Source: Chrysochromulina tobinii | Taxonomy: Eukaryota > Haptophyta > Prymnesiales > Chrysochromulinaceae | Assembly: GCA_001275005.1 (NCBI GenBank) | Contig: JWZX01003303.1 | Span: 1-24,449 of the forward strand | DNA length: 24,449 bases | Direction of reading: 5' to 3' | Shown here: positions 14,601 to 22,094 of the stretch, piece after piece | Position numbering within the stretch: the first letter of the stretch is position 1 | Layout of the letters: every line of letters starts with the position of its first letter | Translations under genes and position numbers: made by a program | Notes under the pieces: model-generated | Database searches by the model: none | What the model saw: only the letters and a program-made list of their open reading frames with translations | What the model was told of the DNA's origin: nothing

Positions 14601-17020
14601 TTTGCGGCCCATGGCGAACCCATCCTGCGGGCCGCGACTGAGCGCCACCGTGAGCGCCAGCTGTCCGTGCTGGGCAGAGCCCACACCGGGACGACGCTCC
14701 TCCCTCCGTTGCCTAATATGGACCACGAGGCTGTGCCGGAGCCCACGCGTTCAAAGACCATGCCGTCTGACATGCGCCACTCCACCGAGCCTCTGGCTCA
14801 CCCTCCACCGAGCAAGGACGTGAGCGCGCCCGGCTCTGAGCGTGAGCCTGCGGCACAGAGCCTGGCCACGAGCGTGGGTGTGGCGTTGAAGGCGATTCAC
14901 TTTGGGATGGCTGTGGCAGAGCCACTACGAGCCAGATCCGGCTCGGAGCAGACGGTTCGTCAAATGATGCCCGAGCTCGCCGAGCTCTTCACCCAACTCG
15001 TCGCCCTCGGTGCCTCTTCTCTCGGACTGAGCACCGCCGAGTTTGTACGCGACGCACTGCTCGAGAGCGCACCGCTCGAGCCGACCGAGCCGAGCCTACG
15101 CGTCCTGCTGAGTGAGTTAATCTCCGAACCGATCCACGTGCCCATCTCTCGAGTGGATCGGGTCGGCTCCAATCCCGATCCATCTCGATCAATCTCGAGT
15201 GCATCTCGAGTGCATCTCGGCTCCAATCCCGATCCATCTCGATCCATCTCGATCAATCTCGAGTGGAGCTCCAACCCCGATCAATTCGCATTGTCTTTGC
15301 TGCCTGATTTGGAGAGCGAGGCGCCTCGAGTGCATCTCGATCCTAAAGGCCAATGCGAGGCGGTGCTGGCGGCCGTGCTCTCGCTGATGCGGAAGCTCAC
15401 CCTCGCACGCTCCACGCCTCGCGCCGCCAGCTACACGTCGCACCGGCTGCTGCTGATCCTCCGCCTGGACGTTGACGGAGAGACGGGCTCGCCAATCTGG
15501 ACGTGGAGATTGGCCCAACGGATCTCAACCTCGATCACCTCCGAGGGCTTACCCGTGATCCTCTGCATCGTGACCACCCCCACCTCGGCATTGCCCGGAG
15601 GCGGCGCCGACACGGAGGACGAGCAGCTGCAGGCGGAGGGGGCCACCATGGAGCAGGCCACCATCCTCTCGGCCATCAAGTCAGCGGCCGTCCAATCCGA
15701 CACGTTCCTCAAGCTGGAACCGTTGACGAAGGTCGCGCAGCAAGCGTACGTGCTGCAGGTGCTTCGCGCCAAGTACTCGTACTCGGGCACCCTCGACGGC
15801 ATCCCCAGCGGTCTGCTTGACTTCGTCTTCGCGCGCTCGGGTGGCAAACCCGTCTTCATCGAGACGGTGCGCCTGAGTGCCACTGAGTGCCACTGATTGC
15901 CATTGCTTGCGCCCGTCATCGAGAAGGTGCGCTTGCCACCCATCGCCACCGATCGCCCTGAGCTTGTCATCAAGTGCCTCTCCGATGGCCTCACAGCTCC
16001 TCTTTCTCACGTCTCGCCGATGAGCCGTCGTCGTTCGAGCAGATGGCCGCGTTGCTCGATGAGCAGGGGCTGCATGCATGTGCTCACCACGGCGCCCTCC
16101 CTTCGCCACAGATGCTCGCGTTGCTCGATGAGCAGGGGCTGCTCAGCTTCACGTTTGATGAGGAAGGCCTGCTGGACGCGGGCGCCGAGATCGTGCGCGA
16201 GGTGCCTGACGAGCTCCAGGCTCTGCTCTTGATTGGCTCTTGATTGCCTCTTGATTGCCTCTCGATTGATTGCCTCTTGATGGATCCCAAGTGCCCCCGA
16301 TGATTGCAGGTGCCCGAGGAGACGCTCCAGGCTCTGCCCACGCCGCACAACATCTGCTCCGAGTTCCTGCAGCTCTTTGAGGGACTCGACGCTGCCCTTC
16401 AAGCGGCGCTGCGCCTCGCCGCACCCATGGAGGCCTTCTCCGAGGCGATGCTCATCCACGTGGGGCTGCCATATAAAATCGTCGGCCGGCTCGTGCACCT
16501 GCTCAATGTGGCCGTTGACGAGGGCATCCTCGAGGCGTACTCCCGCGCGATTCCACAAGGGGTGCTCTCCGCAGACCCCACAGCGGCCATTGCGTGGGGG
16601 TGGCGCATGGAGTTTGTGCAGCAGCAGGTGCTGAAGGTGATGCTCGCGTCCTTGCATGCAAGTGCTCACTACGGCGCCATCCCCCACAGGTGATGCTCAC
16701 CACGACGCCCGCTCCTCTCCCCACAGGTGATGCTCGCGTCCGAGGTGCTCCGGATACGGCGTCAGATCGCCGAGCTACGTCGCTTCCACGGAGACCGACG
16801 TCGTGCGCAGGGCAGCTTTTCGGCTCGGGGTGACGGGAGGGATCGTCGGTATTCGAGTCGACCGTCCCTCTCGGATGCGCACCGTAGACAGCGTCGGCAG
16901 AGCACGTCCTCCGAGTTGGACCAGATCGACCTAATGGTGCCGTCGACGACGGAGACGGCCGTCCAATGCGACCTCGCCGTGCAGGACCAGGAGAAGGCGA
17001 CGTGCTGCACCATCGTTTGA
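10652..17020 (+). CDS. Soluble adenylyl cyclase (ADCY10-like), seven exons, with inserted cyclic-nucleotide-binding domain
   Basis: My splice model is: exons 10652-11689, 11995-12407, 12533-13226, 13353-15866, 16112-16201, 16310-16636, 16727-17020; about 1789 aa. Exon 1 encodes 346 residues I do not recognise. C1 starts with VGFLPALV and has both metal-binding Asp (FADASGF, KFAGDAL). C2 starts near LLRAYVPRAV, has the DKG motif (VDDKGTILLCAFG) and keeps the catalytic Asn/Arg (GDAVNVAAR). Between those two parts of C2 sits a CNB domain (13617-14015). A Walker A motif, GAKGSGKS, follows at 14445-14468, then an NTPase-like region with SGGKPVFIET, as in ADCY10. The protein ends in CTIV, a CaaX-like box. 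Reaction: ATP to cAMP plus pyrophosphate; animal sACs are stimulated by bicarbonate and Ca2+. Exon frames join in phase at every junction. The exon 4/5 junction is the least certain, and joining exon 1 is inference supported by phase and by continuity of EELAAW-VGFLPAL. Confidence 0.85.
11690..11994 (+). other. Intron 1 of the cyclase gene, built of minisatellite repeats
   Basis: GTAGGT...TGCATGCAG, 305 bases, phase 0. It starts with a 20-bp tandem repeat containing GCTCCCAATTAG at 11701, 11721, 11741, 11761, 11781, 11801 and 11821 (the last copy degenerate). Flanking units alternate between GGTTGATT and AGTGGACT. The second half is a degenerate array of about 10 bp (GAGTGCCTCC-like, 11895-11970). 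The intron start GTTGATTGCTCCC resembles the next exon's start GTTGGCTTCCTGCCC. Confidence 0.78.
11693..11858. repeat. 20-bp minisatellite inside intron 1
   Basis: About eight units with an exact 20-base period. Two unit types alternate (GGTTGATTGCTCCCAATTAG and AGTGGACTGCTCCCAATTAG), so some expansion happened in two-unit blocks. The last two units are degenerate. Confidence 0.93.
12408..12532 (+). other. Intron 2 of the cyclase gene
   Basis: GTCAGT...TTATCAG, 125 bases, interrupting a Trp codon after its second base. Splicing restores the C1 sequence KAWSADQPGWSEFGDEK. The first 22 bases of the intron match the first 22 bases of exon 3 at 20 positions, including GGATCAGCCCGGATGG. The interior is a decaying 10-12 bp array of GGATGGCGTC and TCTGATGGC type. 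Read through, it reaches a stop at 12454. Confidence 0.87.
13227..13352 (+). other. Intron 3 of the cyclase gene
   Basis: GTTTGC...CTCATCAG, 126 bases, phase 0. Splicing joins VQEE to VHYMEGEVNKMLVDDKG, which matches the C2 strand of sAC proteins. The interior is a GATGGCCTTT array of about ten bases per unit. The donor is weak (GTTTGC). The intron start shows a faded similarity to the start of exon 4 (both run to GAGGGC). Confidence 0.82.
13617..14015 (+). other. Cyclic-nucleotide-binding domain inserted in the C2 cyclase domain
   Basis: About 130 residues, from LLNRIVTALSDKPPFDTL to LDRLAFRRAL. The beta-barrel motifs NEGDEGQHCYLLDRGEVSV are followed by the phosphate-binding cassette FGEIALTYDVPRTAT, which has both the ribose-binding Glu and the phosphate-binding Arg of PKA/PKG-type sites. 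The residue after that Arg is Thr, as in cGMP-selective PKG sites (PKA has Ala). A proline linker (PPPPPP, 13582-13602) precedes it, and the C2 domain resumes at PVACIGIGTGRIFCGTVG. Confidence 0.88.
13853..13910. repeat. 12-bp repeat duplicating FGE/GEIF in the CNB cassette
   Basis: GATCTTTGGCGA occurs at 13853-13864, 13883-13894 and 13895-13906, the last two in tandem. In the protein this gives IFGEMTALGEIFGEIFGEIAL, so the start of the phosphate-binding cassette is present in extra copies just before the functional one. Confidence 0.9.
15106..15345. repeat. In-frame repeat block in exon 4, possibly an unrecognised intron
   Basis: Repeats of ATCTCGAGTGC, GATCCATCTCGATC and GGCTCCAATCCCGATCC type lie between LLSELISEPIHVPISR and CEAVLAAVLSLMRKL. 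The frame stays open (SNPDPSRSIS twice). The base style resembles the introns of this gene, and GTGAGT occurs at 15111, so this could be a spliced or retained intron of length divisible by three. No acceptor is convincing, so I kept it as coding. Confidence 0.6.
15867..16111 (+). other. Intron 4 of the cyclase gene (compound, boundaries uncertain)
   Basis: Exon 4 must end near FIET (15866) because the frame then meets a stop at 15894. The next part matching the family, MLALLDEQGLLSF, starts at 16112 after CGCCACAG. Within the interval are partial copies of both flanks: CATCGAGACGGTGCGCCTG (15857-15875) recurs at 15917-15935 (17 of 19 identical), and the exon 5 start recurs at 16043-16072 (28 of 30 identical). 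Alternative models use acceptors at 15926, 15996 or 16042 with an extra small exon. Confidence 0.5.
16202..16309 (+). other. Intron 5 of the cyclase gene
   Basis: GTGCCT...GATTGCAG, 108 bases, phase 0, joining EIVRE to VPEETLQAL. The intron start (GTGCCTGACGAGCTCCAGG) copies the start of exon 6 (GTGCCCGAGGAGACGCTCC), sharing CTCCAGGCTCTGC after a three-base gap. The interior is a TTGATTGCCTC array. Read through, it stops at 16241. Confidence 0.87.
16637..16726 (+). other. Intron 6 of the cyclase gene
   Basis: GTGATG...CCCCACAG, 90 bases, phase 0, joining QQQVLK to VMLASEVLRIRRQ. Its first 15 bases (GTGATGCTCGCGTCC) are identical to the first 15 of exon 7. An internal CCCACAG with GTGATGCTC at 16683-16698 makes a second possible acceptor, but that reading hits the wrong flank. 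Read through, the frame ends at 16691. Confidence 0.87.
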
Positions 17021-17322
17021 GTTATCCCCAATGTGTATCCGTTGAGCCCTTTTCAAGCTTGCTCGCACTGGACACAAGTTTGTATTGCGTAATACACAAA
17101 ATGATGCCTCAATATATACGCTGCGTATGGCGTTACGTACATCTCCAGACATTCTTGGGCACCGACGAAATCTTTGTCATGTGCCGTATAAACGAAAGCA
17201 GACAGGTCGCCCGCATTCGCCACGATCTAGAATGCTACTCACAGCGTGAATTCTACGTCTCCTGTCTTCCTCGGACCTCGCCCTAGCGGCTGCATCCCGC
17301 CATGATCCTTGAGATGCTCCTT
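17021..17322. other. Convergent intergenic region
   Basis: About 300 bases between the 3' ends of the cyclase gene (+) and the polycystin-1-like gene (-). It should hold both 3' UTRs. It is less GC-rich than its neighbours; I see no gene or strong structure in it. Confidence 0.6.
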
Positions 17323-20300
17323 TCAGTTACTCATTGACTTGACAAACTCGGTCATGATCACAAACAGCAGCGAGACCGATTCGATGATGGCATTGCCGCA
17401 GCAGTTGGCGCAAAACGCGCTCGCGAACAGCATGGGTAGCCCCTTATTTGCGAGGATGAGTGACGGCTCCAGCAATACAAACCGCTGGAAGCAGGAGAGG
17501 AGCCACGAAATGATCAGCTCGACCGGATTGCCCGCTTGTTTGATCAGCGGGATCGTGCGCACGACCGCAAGTCCATCATTGCTGCCGACGCTGCTGTTGT
17601 TGTCGCCGCCGCCATCATCACCCACCCAATCCTGCGGCTCGAACAGCTGACAGCCGTACAAGACAAAGGTGAAGCACATGATCGCAAACAGCATGAGCGA
17701 CAGGGTCCAGCCGAGTAGGATCTTTCTCACTGAAGCCCAGTCCTTGTTCTTCCACGTGAATGTGAGCGAGGCCTTGAGGAGCCCATCGTCGAGGCTTGCA
17801 TAAGAGAAGACCCTTCCAGCCAGGCTCGCCTGTCTCGCAATCCGCTGTGGAGGGCTTTGAACGACTGTGGAGCTGGACGACTGTGGAGCTGGAGCAACAA
17901 CGGAGCTTGAGCGATTCCAGTGGCGCTTCAAGACGCACTTCCAGACGAGCCAATATGGCCAGCATAAGATCGGCCACAGCAGGTTCCTGCTCACGTTGAC
18001 GAGGATGATCGGGTCAAAGACCCAACCGAAGATGAGGCCCACCGGAATGCAGATGACGGCCGTCAAGGTGGCCGATATGATGATAGCCACCGGGTTGATG
18101 ACGACGGCAGGCCCCGCCTCCTCCTGGGGGAGCCCGGTGACGTTGTCGACGGCCAGCGGTGTTGGCTGCGAGTAGAGGAGGCATAGCATGACCAGCTCGA
18201 AGGCGAAGCCGTTGAACAACAGCATCATCGTCTGGGCGCGCGTGAAGCCCGCTAGGCCCCGAGTGAGGATGCCAGCGCAGAGCGAATGCTTGGCAGTGCA
18301 CCCGAGGCACACACGCTTCCAAAGCGAGTCGACGTCCTTGTGCCAGCGCTTGGTGAGCTTCAATGCGTTCGTCTTGGCTTGAGCTTGCTTCCAACGCTGC
18401 AGGGGAGTACTGGTGGCACCTCTACGAAAGGCAGTGCCGGCGTTGGTGGAGGCGGGCGAGGGGACGCCGATTGCGCCGGCGCCGACTGATGGCCCCGCGG
18501 TTCTCTTTGGTGCGAAGGCGAGGGTTGCCAGGGCGTAGGCGTTCGATTGGGCGGCCACAGCGTCAGAGATGGATATTTCCTTTGTCGATCCATCTGAAGG
18601 GGCCTTGACCTGCAGATGGGCCTGGGGAGGGTTGGTGGCAGCGTGGCCAGTGGACTTGGCGCCGCCGCCAAAGGCAACAAGGACGGAGGCGGTCGCCGCC
18701 GAAGGGGCGGCTGCCGTGTCTGCGGCGGAGGCGGTTCGGGGCCTGGGGTACGGGACCACCGGCTCGAATCGCACAGCTTCCGTCAAGATCTCGGTCGGGT
18801 GCGGCATACGCGCCGCGATAAAGCCACGCGACGAGACAAACTCTTTGCGAGTGCGACTGCTTGTGTCGGCACCAACGTCGGCACCAACGGATGTCCCCGT
18901 GGAACTCTTTGGTGCAAAGGCGCAAGCGGCCGCACTCGATGGGGTGGCCACAGGGTCAGAGATGGATGTCTTCTCGATGATCTTATAGCCCACTCCAACC
19001 TTGATCCCCAGTTTGTCAAGGTCTGTAGAGGAACGCGTGTTGACATCGTCCACGGAGCAAATATCGTTGTCGCCAAGGATCGTGCATGTTTCTGGGTTGA
19101 CGCCGGCGAGGAGATCGTGTAGCTCAGGCTCCATGGAGTCGTCAAACGAAGGCTCGGGCGAGAAGTCGCGTTCTTCCGAGGAGCTCCGCTCCGACACGGG
19201 TTCTGCTCCGACACTGGCTTTGAGCGGTTCCAGAATGACGGATCGGGCGCGAGCAGGCAAAGTAGGAGCAGCCATGATCGCGCTGGTGGGCGACGCGGCG
19301 GTCGTTCGAGGGTGGCATGTGGATAGCGGTTCCAGGATGACGGATCGGGCGCGAGCAGGCACAGTAGGAGCAGCCATGATCGCGCTGGTGGGCGACGCGG
19401 CGCTCATTCGAGGGTGGCGTGTGGAGACCATGCCGGTGCCCAGCGCATGCCAGGCCATCACGGCATCGGCAGGCCGGGTCAACGCGACGTCGCGCGTGGG
19501 ATTTGGGGGCTCAGCCTCGGCGTTCTCGATGCTTCGCAGCAGGTCATACAGTACGACGTCACACGGCACGGTTTGAGGTCTGGGGTACAGGACCACCGGC
19601 TCGAATCGCACAGCCTCCGTCCGGAGCTTGATCGGGCGTGGCAAACGCGACGAGACGAAGCCACACGACGAGACGAACTGGGTTTCTTCGGAGCTGGACA
19701 CAGCAGACATCGATTGCAATGAGCGCAGGCGGCTCGTTGGCTCGGCCGCAGATGAGTCGCAGCGGGGGTCGGCATCAAGATGCCATGCCGTCTCGTCTGC
19801 TGGTGGCGGCATGGCCAGCTTGTCCGCGGGTGGCGATGGCGGTGGCGAGGCGTTTGTTGCGGACGCAGGCAGAGCGAAAGGAGTCTGTGGTGGCATCGCC
19901 CGGAGATAGCCGACGATTTTCATCTGCGGCAAGAGCGATCGAACGGACCTGGGCTGCTGCTGCTGCCTCTTGCCTGCGACAGCGAGCATCATCGTGCGCA
20001 TATCCTTCGCCCGTCGGCGCATCGGACTCAAGATGAGCCGTTGTTCCTGCTGCTTCTTGCCCGCGAGGAGGAGGAGCGTGTTGTACGTCTCGCGTCGGTC
20101 GTTGCGCACCCCATAGGCGAGCATCGCGGTGAGCATGGCCACCAGACCGATTAGACAGTACCAGATGGGACGCACCGTGCGCCACGACCTCGCTGGGTCC
20201 AGCGCGCACTCAAAGGCGCTCGATTCTAGGGAGACAAACGCGACTGCCCCCAAGGCGACCTCACGCAGCTCTTCGACCGTCGTCGGGAACTCGAAGGCGA

Positions 20301-21501
20301 TGAACTCGGTGAGGTGCGTGCACGAGCAGCCCACGGAGCCGTCGGCGCCCATCGTTGTGGCACAGCCATTGGTCGACCAGCTGTCCTCGGTCTCATTCCA
20401 GAAGCGGCACTCGACGGTCGTCGCGCACGCCCTCGCCGCGTCCGACAACGAGTCGGGCCTTCCCACACAAGGCAGTCGGCCGGCGGCCGCGGCAGGTGAC
20501 TGGTATGCGAGGCTGATGATGATCGGCGTGGCTGCGTCCTTCACAACAAGCTCCGTGCCCTGCTGGCTGATCTTGATGGAGATGGTAGGGCCGGCCGCCG
20601 TGCCGTTGCCCGCAGGATGTCCTGGGGACATGCTTTCGCTCGTGAGCCGTCGGCGGCGGCGCTGCCGACGGCGCTCAGCGGCGCCGCTTCCGCCCAGCCC
20701 GCCGTGCAAGTTGACCCGCGAGGTGTGGAGGACGGCCGCGACTGGAACAGACTGGTCGAGCCCAGGAATGACATTGATCAGGTCGGTGGGCACCGAAACG
20801 GCAGCCGCGACGCCCGTGCCCGAGTCGCATGAGATTGGCTCCGCGGCAAGCGCGCTGGCGGAGCGCACGTTGATGGTCATGTTGAGGTTGGGTGAGGACA
20901 GCACCACGGGTTCGGCGATGCCGCTGCTGGGAACGGCCGTCGTCGCGAGGGCGGCCGCGGTGGCGGCGCGCGCCATCTGTTCGACGGCGGCGCTGATTTG
21001 CTCGCTGGCGCTTGCCGAGGAGGGGGAGCCATCGGAGGCAGACATCAACCCAAAAAGCGCGGAGAGACCACTCGTGACGGCCTGGGCGGCGACGGTGTCG
21101 AGCTGCTGCACGGTCGCAAGTACCGCCGCCAACTCGGTGGCTGCCGTCGCCGTGGCCGCAGCCAGGTCCTCGGCGGTGGCCTCGTCACTGACATCGTCAC
21201 CGCCCAGGGGCAAAGCTCCAATTCCGACGGTGATGAAGGCAAGCACCTCCATCAGAGGCCGCAAGGGGGGTGGCGGCAGCAAGGGAGGAGGTGGGGGCGT
21301 GACCGGAGGCGGAGGCGGAGGCGGCGATGAGGGCGGTGGCGGCGGACACTGCGGACCGCCCAGCGGTGCTTTGGGAGGCAGCCGGGGCGTCGGCGACGAT
21401 GGCGGCGGCGGCGATGGTGGCGGGAGCATTGGTGGTGGCTTCTTCGGAGGCGATGGCGGTAGCGGTGGCCGCGTCGGGGGCGGCTTCGACGGAGGCGGCA
21501 C
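17323..21501 (-). CDS. Polycystin-1-like protein, C-terminal part: GPS site and membrane helices
   Basis: A frame of about 1390 codons that is also open upstream into the Ser-Pro repeat, so 21501 is not a real start. In order (numbering from 21501): proline-rich tract (1-83); Ala-rich region (about 84-360) where a GAIN-like fold would sit; a GPS motif at 365-400 (CRFWN, W375, GC, CSCTHLTEF), the HL-T autoproteolysis site; helix 445-464; a cytosolic linker of about 620 residues with repeats and a SAM-like patch (795-845); then helices near 1091-1111, 1133-1161, 1174-1190, 1262-1283 and 1327-1349. GFTRAQTMMLL and WLLSCFQRFVLLEPSLIL match the polycystin-1 membrane region. A PLAT domain is not visible after helix 1, and the frame ends where the six-helix channel module should begin. 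Likely role: adhesion-type receptor or channel regulator. The upstream partner segment is the 21970-24368 entry. Confidence 0.82.
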   Translation of the reverse strand: MPPPSKPPPTRPPLPPSPPKKPPPMLPPPSPPPPSSPTPRLPPKAPLGGPQCPPPPPSSPPPPPPPVTPPPPPLLPPPPLRPLMEVLAFITVGIGALPLGGDDVSDEATAEDLAAATATAATELAAVLATVQQLDTVAAQAVTSGLSALFGLMSASDGSPSSASASEQISAAVEQMARAATAAALATTAVPSSGIAEPVVLSSPNLNMTINVRSASALAAEPISCDSGTGVAAAVSVPTDLINVIPGLDQSVPVAAVLHTSRVNLHGGLGGSGAAERRRQRRRRRLTSESMSPGHPAGNGTAAGPTISIKISQQGTELVVKDAATPIIISLAYQSPAAAAGRLPCVGRPDSLSDAARACATTVECRFWNETEDSWSTNGCATTMGADGSVGCSCTHLTEFIAFEFPTTVEELREVALGAVAFVSLESSAFECALDPARSWRTVRPIWYCLIGLVAMLTAMLAYGVRNDRRETYNTLLLLAGKKQQEQRLILSPMRRRAKDMRTMMLAVAGKRQQQQPRSVRSLLPQMKIVGYLRAMPPQTPFALPASATNASPPPSPPADKLAMPPPADETAWHLDADPRCDSSAAEPTSRLRSLQSMSAVSSSEETQFVSSCGFVSSRLPRPIKLRTEAVRFEPVVLYPRPQTVPCDVVLYDLLRSIENAEAEPPNPTRDVALTRPADAVMAWHALGTGMVSTRHPRMSAASPTSAIMAAPTVPARARSVILEPLSTCHPRTTAASPTSAIMAAPTLPARARSVILEPLKASVGAEPVSERSSSEERDFSPEPSFDDSMEPELHDLLAGVNPETCTILGDNDICSVDDVNTRSSTDLDKLGIKVGVGYKIIEKTSISDPVATPSSAAACAFAPKSSTGTSVGADVGADTSSRTRKEFVSSRGFIAARMPHPTEILTEAVRFEPVVPYPRPRTASAADTAAAPSAATASVLVAFGGGAKSTGHAATNPPQAHLQVKAPSDGSTKEISISDAVAAQSNAYALATLAFAPKRTAGPSVGAGAIGVPSPASTNAGTAFRRGATSTPLQRWKQAQAKTNALKLTKRWHKDVDSLWKRVCLGCTAKHSLCAGILTRGLAGFTRAQTMMLLFNGFAFELVMLCLLYSQPTPLAVDNVTGLPQEEAGPAVVINPVAIIISATLTAVICIPVGLIFGWVFDPIILVNVSRNLLWPILCWPYWLVWKCVLKRHWNRSSSVVAPAPQSSSSTVVQSPPQRIARQASLAGRVFSYASLDDGLLKASLTFTWKNKDWASVRKILLGWTLSLMLFAIMCFTFVLYGCQLFEPQDWVGDDGGGDNNSSVGSNDGLAVVRTIPLIKQAGNPVELIISWLLSCFQRFVLLEPSLILANKGLPMLFASAFCANCCGNAIIESVSLLFVIMTEFVKSMSN
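19223..19426. repeat. 102-bp tandem duplication in the polycystin-1-like linker
   Basis: Two adjacent 102-bp units (19223-19324 and 19325-19426) are nearly identical and duplicate 34 residues containing SPTSAIMAAPT and PARARSVILEPL. This is in frame and probably recent. Confidence 0.93.
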
Positions 21502-22094
21502 GTGCGCCGCCCGGATGCAGAGGGGGAGGGCAGCCAGGCGGGGGCGGCGAGGGGGGCGGCGGCCGGGGCGGCGGCGAAGGGGGCGGCAGCGATGGCGGCG
21601 GTGACGGTGGCAACGAGGGCGGTGGCGGACTTGGTGGGGGCGGCGAAGGTGGTGGCGACAGCGGCGGCGGAGAGGGTGGGGGTGGCGAGGGAGGAGGCGA
21701 CAGTGGTGGCGACGGTGGTGGCGGTGAGGGTGGTGGCGAGGGAGGCGGTAGCGACGGTGGAGGCGACGGTGGTGGCGGTGACGGTGGCGGTGACGGTGGC
21801 GGCGAGGGCGGCGAGGGCGGTGGCGGACTTGGTGGGGGCGACAAAGGTGGTGGTGACAGCGGCGGCGGAGAGGGTGGAGGTGGCGAAGGAGGAGTCGACG
21901 GTGGTGGCGACGGTGGAGGCGGTGACGGTGGCGGCGAGGGAGGCGGTGGTGAGGGTGGCGGCGAGGGAGGCGGCAGGCGACGGTGGAGGCGACGGTGGTG
22001 GCAGTGACGGTGGCAGCGACGGTGGAGGCGGTGAGGGTGGCGGCGAGGGAGGCGGTGGTGAGGGTGGCGGCGAGTGAGGCGGTGGGGGTGGCGG
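21240..22094 (-). repeat. Ser-Pro (SPPP) minisatellite with reading-frame changes
   Basis: On the minus strand this encodes hundreds of residues of SPPPSPPPP type, the hydroxyproline-rich style of algal cell-wall and pherophorin-like proteins. Three frames carry the Pro reading in turn: the frame of the upstream lectin/LamG part down to about 21977, a second frame from about 21977 to about 21530, and a third from about 21500 into the GPS part. The switches could be short introns, assembly indels in a G-rich repeat, or real mutations. The plus strand is almost purely GGCGG/GGTGG/GAGG, an extreme strand bias. Confidence 0.85.

Noticed and set aside
16043-16111. An extra exon reading MAALLDEQGLHACAHHGALPSPQ before exon 5
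   Set aside because: It duplicates the exon 5 start, and its second half is homologous to the core of intron 6, which must be spliced out; kept only as an alternative model.
19001-21604. Several plus-strand open frames of 100-490 codons opposite the polycystin-1-like gene
   Set aside because: Low-complexity shadow frames; the opposite strand carries the GPS motif and membrane helices.
21327-22077. Long plus-strand frames encoding Gly/Glu/Asp-rich protein (GGGEGGGD type)
   Set aside because: These are the reverse strand of the SPPP repeat. The minus strand links directly to recognisable lectin-like and GPS domains.
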